From: Bacteroidia bacterium
GTDB taxonomy: Bacteria > Bacteroidota > Bacteroidia > Flavobacteriales > Flavobacteriaceae
Direction: 5' to 3'
Assembly: GCA_030428865.1 (NCBI GenBank)
Contig: JAUIEK010000001.1
Location: forward strand, 1 to 64,000
Length of the DNA stretch: 64,000 nt
Of this stretch, positions 61,827 through 64,000 are shown piece after piece; position 1 is the stretch's first letter; every line of letters begins with the position of its first letter. Position numbers and translations under genes: made by a program. Below the pieces are notes generated by a model. The model worked only from the letters and a program-made list of their open reading frames with translations. It searched no databases and was not told the DNA's origin.

Positions 61827-62635
61827 AAAACATTGTATCAATTTTATCTTTTATCTTATTTCTTTCTGGTAACGTACAAGCACAAAAGAAACTGGACTCT
61901 GTCCAGTTACAAAGAAAGGCAAGAAAGTTTGTACGAGAAGGAAATAAGCTATACAATCAACAAAAATTTACGGATGCTTCTGTTGCCTATAAAAAATCAT
62001 TGAGTCAAAATGCAGCTTATGAAAAGGCTACATATAACCTAGGAAATGCCTTGTATCAAAATAAAAATTTTCAAGAGGCTGCTCCTCAATTCGGCTTGGC
62101 TGCTAAAAATGCGAAAGATAAGCCATCAAAAGCTGAGGCTTATCACAACCTAGGAAATGCTATGATGGAACTAAAAAAATACCCAGAAGCTGTAGAAGCC
62201 TACAAAAATGCCTTGCGAAATAATCCAAATGATGATGAAACACGGTACAATTTAGCTGTGGCAAAAAGTAAAGTAGAAGATCAAAAACAAAATCAGAAAA
62301 ACGAAAAAGAAAATAAAGAACAAGATAAAAAGGATAAGCAAGATAAAGACGATAATAAAAACGATAAAAATAAAAACGACGGAAAAGACAAGGATAAAGA
62401 CAAAAAAGATCCTAAAAAAAATGAAGGAGATGATGACAATAAAGAAAATAAGAACAAAGACCCTAAAAAAGACGATAATAAAGACAAGAAAAAACCAAAG
62501 CCAAAAAGCAATTTATCTCCTCAACAGCTAAAGCAATTGTTAGAAAGTTTAAACAATGAGGAGAAAAAAACACAGAAAAAAATGAACGCCAAAAAGTCTA
62601 AAGGGCCAAAAATAAAACAAGAAAAAGATTGGTAA
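61823..62635 (+). CDS. batC: TPR protein BatC with Lys/Asp-rich tail
   Basis: A 270-aa protein: signal peptide ending in VQA (1-20), tetratricopeptide repeats (about 35-137: ATYNLGNALYQN, AYHNLGNAMMELKKYPEAVEAYKNAL), then an 80-residue stretch (about 151-230) almost only of Lys, Asp, Asn and Glu, and a short end (LSPQQLKQLLESL). The tail is low-complexity but keeps frame. It joins BatA/BatB in the complex proposed for this operon. Confidence 0.88.
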   Translation: MKNIVSILSFILFLSGNVQAQKKLDSVQLQRKARKFVREGNKLYNQQKFTDASVAYKKSLSQNAAYEKATYNLGNALYQNKNFQEAAPQFGLAAKNAKDKPSKAEAYHNLGNAMMELKKYPEAVEAYKNALRNNPNDDETRYNLAVAKSKVEDQKQNQKNEKENKEQDKKDKQDKDDNKNDKNKNDGKDKDKDKKDPKKNEGDDDNKENKNKDPKKDDNKDKKKPKPKSNLSPQQLKQLLESLNNEEKKTQKKMNAKKSKGPKIKQEKDW

Positions 62636-62646
62636 AAAAGAAACTG

Positions 62647-62654
62647 TATTTTTG
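62647..62654 (+). promoter_or_regulatory. TAnnTTTG match (TATTTTTG) before batD
   Basis: Lies 9 bp before the batD ATG. It may be chance in an operon, or an internal promoter. Confidence 0.25.
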
Positions 62655-62663
62655 CGCAAAGAC

Positions 62664-64000
62664 ATGAAACATATCCATTTATTTTTTACAGGTTTTCTCT
62701 TGCTTATTGCTTCTTTTGCTTACGCTCAAGAAGCAGAGTTTGTTGCTTCTGTTAGTAAAAATAAATTAGGCGTAAATCAACGTTTACGCATTCAGTTTTC
62801 TATTAATAAACAAGGAGCAGATCACTTTGCTCCTCCTAATTTTAGCAATTTTAAGATTGTGGCTGGTCCTAGTCAATCCATTAGTCAGTCTTGGGTTAAT
62901 GGTAAAGCAAGCTATTCCCAATCATACACATACATTATTGAACCTACTCAAAAAGGAGAGTTTACCATTTCTTCTGCCTCTATTAAACTTGAAGGGAAAA
63001 CGCTAAAAACCGATCCAATAAAAGTCATTGTTTTAGATGCAGTAAAGTTACCTAAAGATCCTAATGACCCCAATTACATTGCTCAACAAAACATTCATCT
63101 TGTTGCAGAAGTCTCAAAAAGTAGGCCTTACATTGGTGAGGGAATTTATGTTGAATATAAACTCTATGTTAGTCAAAATATTAGCGTAAATGATTTTTCA
63201 GTTACAGAAACTCCTCAATATAATGGCTTCTGGAATCAAGAAATTAAAGTAAACGGATTACCTATTCGCACAGGTATTTACAACGGAGAACAATATCGTT
63301 ATGTAGTGCTAAAAAAAGCACTTTTAATTCCTACTAAAACAGGAAAATTGAGCATAGACCCTATGAAAATGGATATTGTTATTGGTGTTCCTACAGGTAG
63401 ATCAGATTTTTTTGGAAATCAAATAACCAGAAATATTACGCGAACATTTCAATCTGCAAAGAAAATTATTGTTCCTAAAGAATTACCAGGAAAAGGAAAA
63501 CCTAATGATTTTAGTGGTGCTGTAGGTGATTTTTCTTTTGACGTTTCTACCAGTAGAAATACTCTTAAAGCAAATGAAACAGCACTGGTATCTGTAAACG
63601 TTAAAGGAAAAGGGAATTTAAAACTATTTGAAATTCCAGAAATTAAAACACCCGCAGAATTAGAAGTTTTTTCACCCGAACAAAGAGAAAAAGTAACTGT
63701 TCTACCTAATGGGATTAGAGGAACTGTCTCAAAAGAATATACTGTAGTTCCTCAATATAAAGGGAAGTATAAAATTCCTAATGTGTCTTTTTCGTATTTT
63801 AATCCAGAGACAGAAAAATACTATACAATAACTTCCGAAGATCTGTTTATAGATGTATTAGAAGGAAAAGAACTAGTTACAAATTCTGACAAGAACAGCC
63901 CTATAAAAAAAGATGTTTTAACCACTGGGAAAAACTTTAGATACATCCAAATAAAGACAACTTTTTCTGCTATAAAAGAGCCTGATTTTTACCAATCTAT
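62664..64000 (+). CDS. batD: BatD oxygen-tolerance protein, N-terminal part (cut by window edge)
   Basis: An open frame from ATG 62664 to the window edge (445 codons). Signal peptide MKHIHLFFTGFLLLIASFAYAQ (about 1-22, split here by its AYA-Q cleavage site), then repeated Ig-like beta domains (EAEFVASVSKNKLGVNQRLRIQF; PYIGEGIYVEYKLYVSQ; FSFDVSTSRNTLKANETALV). This is the usual BatD order after BatC. The membrane helix and C-terminus would follow outside the window. Confidence 0.88.
   Translation, partial: MKHIHLFFTGFLLLIASFAYAQEAEFVASVSKNKLGVNQRLRIQFSINKQGADHFAPPNFSNFKIVAGPSQSISQSWVNGKASYSQSYTYIIEPTQKGEFTISSASIKLEGKTLKTDPIKVIVLDAVKLPKDPNDPNYIAQQNIHLVAEVSKSRPYIGEGIYVEYKLYVSQNISVNDFSVTETPQYNGFWNQEIKVNGLPIRTGIYNGEQYRYVVLKKALLIPTKTGKLSIDPMKMDIVIGVPTGRSDFFGNQITRNITRTFQSAKKIIVPKELPGKGKPNDFSGAVGDFSFDVSTSRNTLKANETALVSVNVKGKGNLKLFEIPEIKTPAELEVFSPEQREKVTVLPNGIRGTVSKEYTVVPQYKGKYKIPNVSFSYFNPETEKYYTITSEDLFIDVLEGKELVTNSDKNSPIKKDVLTTGKNFRYIQIKTTFSAIKEPDFYQS

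Noticed and set aside
62272-62510. A-rich tract in batC considered as a sign of a pseudogene
   Set aside because: Frame is open to a proper stop that is followed by batD; charged low-complexity tails are common in BatC.
62293-62511. Ser/Leu/Phe-rich open frame antisense to batC
   Set aside because: It is just the complement of the Lys/Asp-rich low-complexity tail of BatC.

Overview
The window is about 64 kb of AT-rich chromosome from a member of the Bacteroidota, most likely the family Flavobacteriaceae. The evidence is the Bacteroidota-type -7 box TAnnTTTG upstream of many genes, the lack of obvious Shine-Dalgarno sequences, outer-membrane receptors with carboxypeptidase-regulatory-like N-termini, GlnRS-based glutamine charging, a Bat (aerotolerance) operon, and family versions typical of flavobacteria (DUF6427/DUF6341-like neighbours of upp, GH3-like protein, two-gene RHS cassette). 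The genus cannot be fixed from sequence alone. About 57 protein genes, three tRNA genes (Cys, Ala, Leu) and several convincing intrinsic terminators are seen. There is no insertion sequence, prophage, integrase, CRISPR array or rRNA, and no gene for a dedicated transcription factor.

Layout. 1-4.1 kb: two minus-strand secreted RHS/YD-repeat proteins, the second cut by the window edge. 4.3-20.3 kb: mainly housekeeping (tRNA-Cys, folB, glnS, pgk with an aldo/keto reductase, holB, a GH3-like protein with an M23 peptidase, the yicC-gmk-nadD operon, a DMT transporter, a GT9 glycosyltransferase, upp, trmB and an alkyltransferase-like protein). 20.4-23.7 kb: Mrp-type Fe-S carrier, NifU-domain protein, a methyltransferase, and a ferredoxin-NADP reductase overlapping its 2Fe-2S ferredoxin. 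23.8-28.6 kb: a minus-strand iron/siderophore unit (TonB receptor, DUF3325-like, DUF3649-like and PepSY proteins) preceded by a Fur-box-like palindrome. 28.9-32.2 kb: aromatic amino-acid catabolism (hmgA, hppD, kynA). 32.3-43.8 kb: envelope and general genes (DUF3108, M23 lipoprotein, pgi, second TonB receptor, acyltransferase, omega-amidase, AddB-like nuclease).

43.8-50.8 kb is the most accessory-looking part. It holds two related small lipoproteins with a helical-hairpin pattern, tRNA-Ala, a universal stress protein, a MATE transporter broken by a frameshift, an enoyl-CoA hydratase and queD. It ends with two tandem unrecognised genes (48307-50774) that together carry four copies of a coiled-coil plus LGxP/FGTP module. 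These two genes are the best candidates for something undescribed.

50.9-56.8 kb: pth, rplY, prs, tRNA-Leu, a HupE/UreJ protein, dCMP deaminase, an S41 protease and lpxH. 56.9-64.0 kb: the Bat operon (MoxR ATPase, DUF58 protein, small BatD-like protein, BatA, BatB, BatC, BatD), with BatD running off the right edge.

Regulation that can be read from the sequence: a 23-bp Fur-like palindrome for the iron unit, an 18-bp inverted repeat at the presumed hmgA promoter, a 26-bp perfect palindrome between the nuclease and lipoprotein genes, an intra-operon hairpin after the siderophore receptor gene, and a terminator between rplY and pth.
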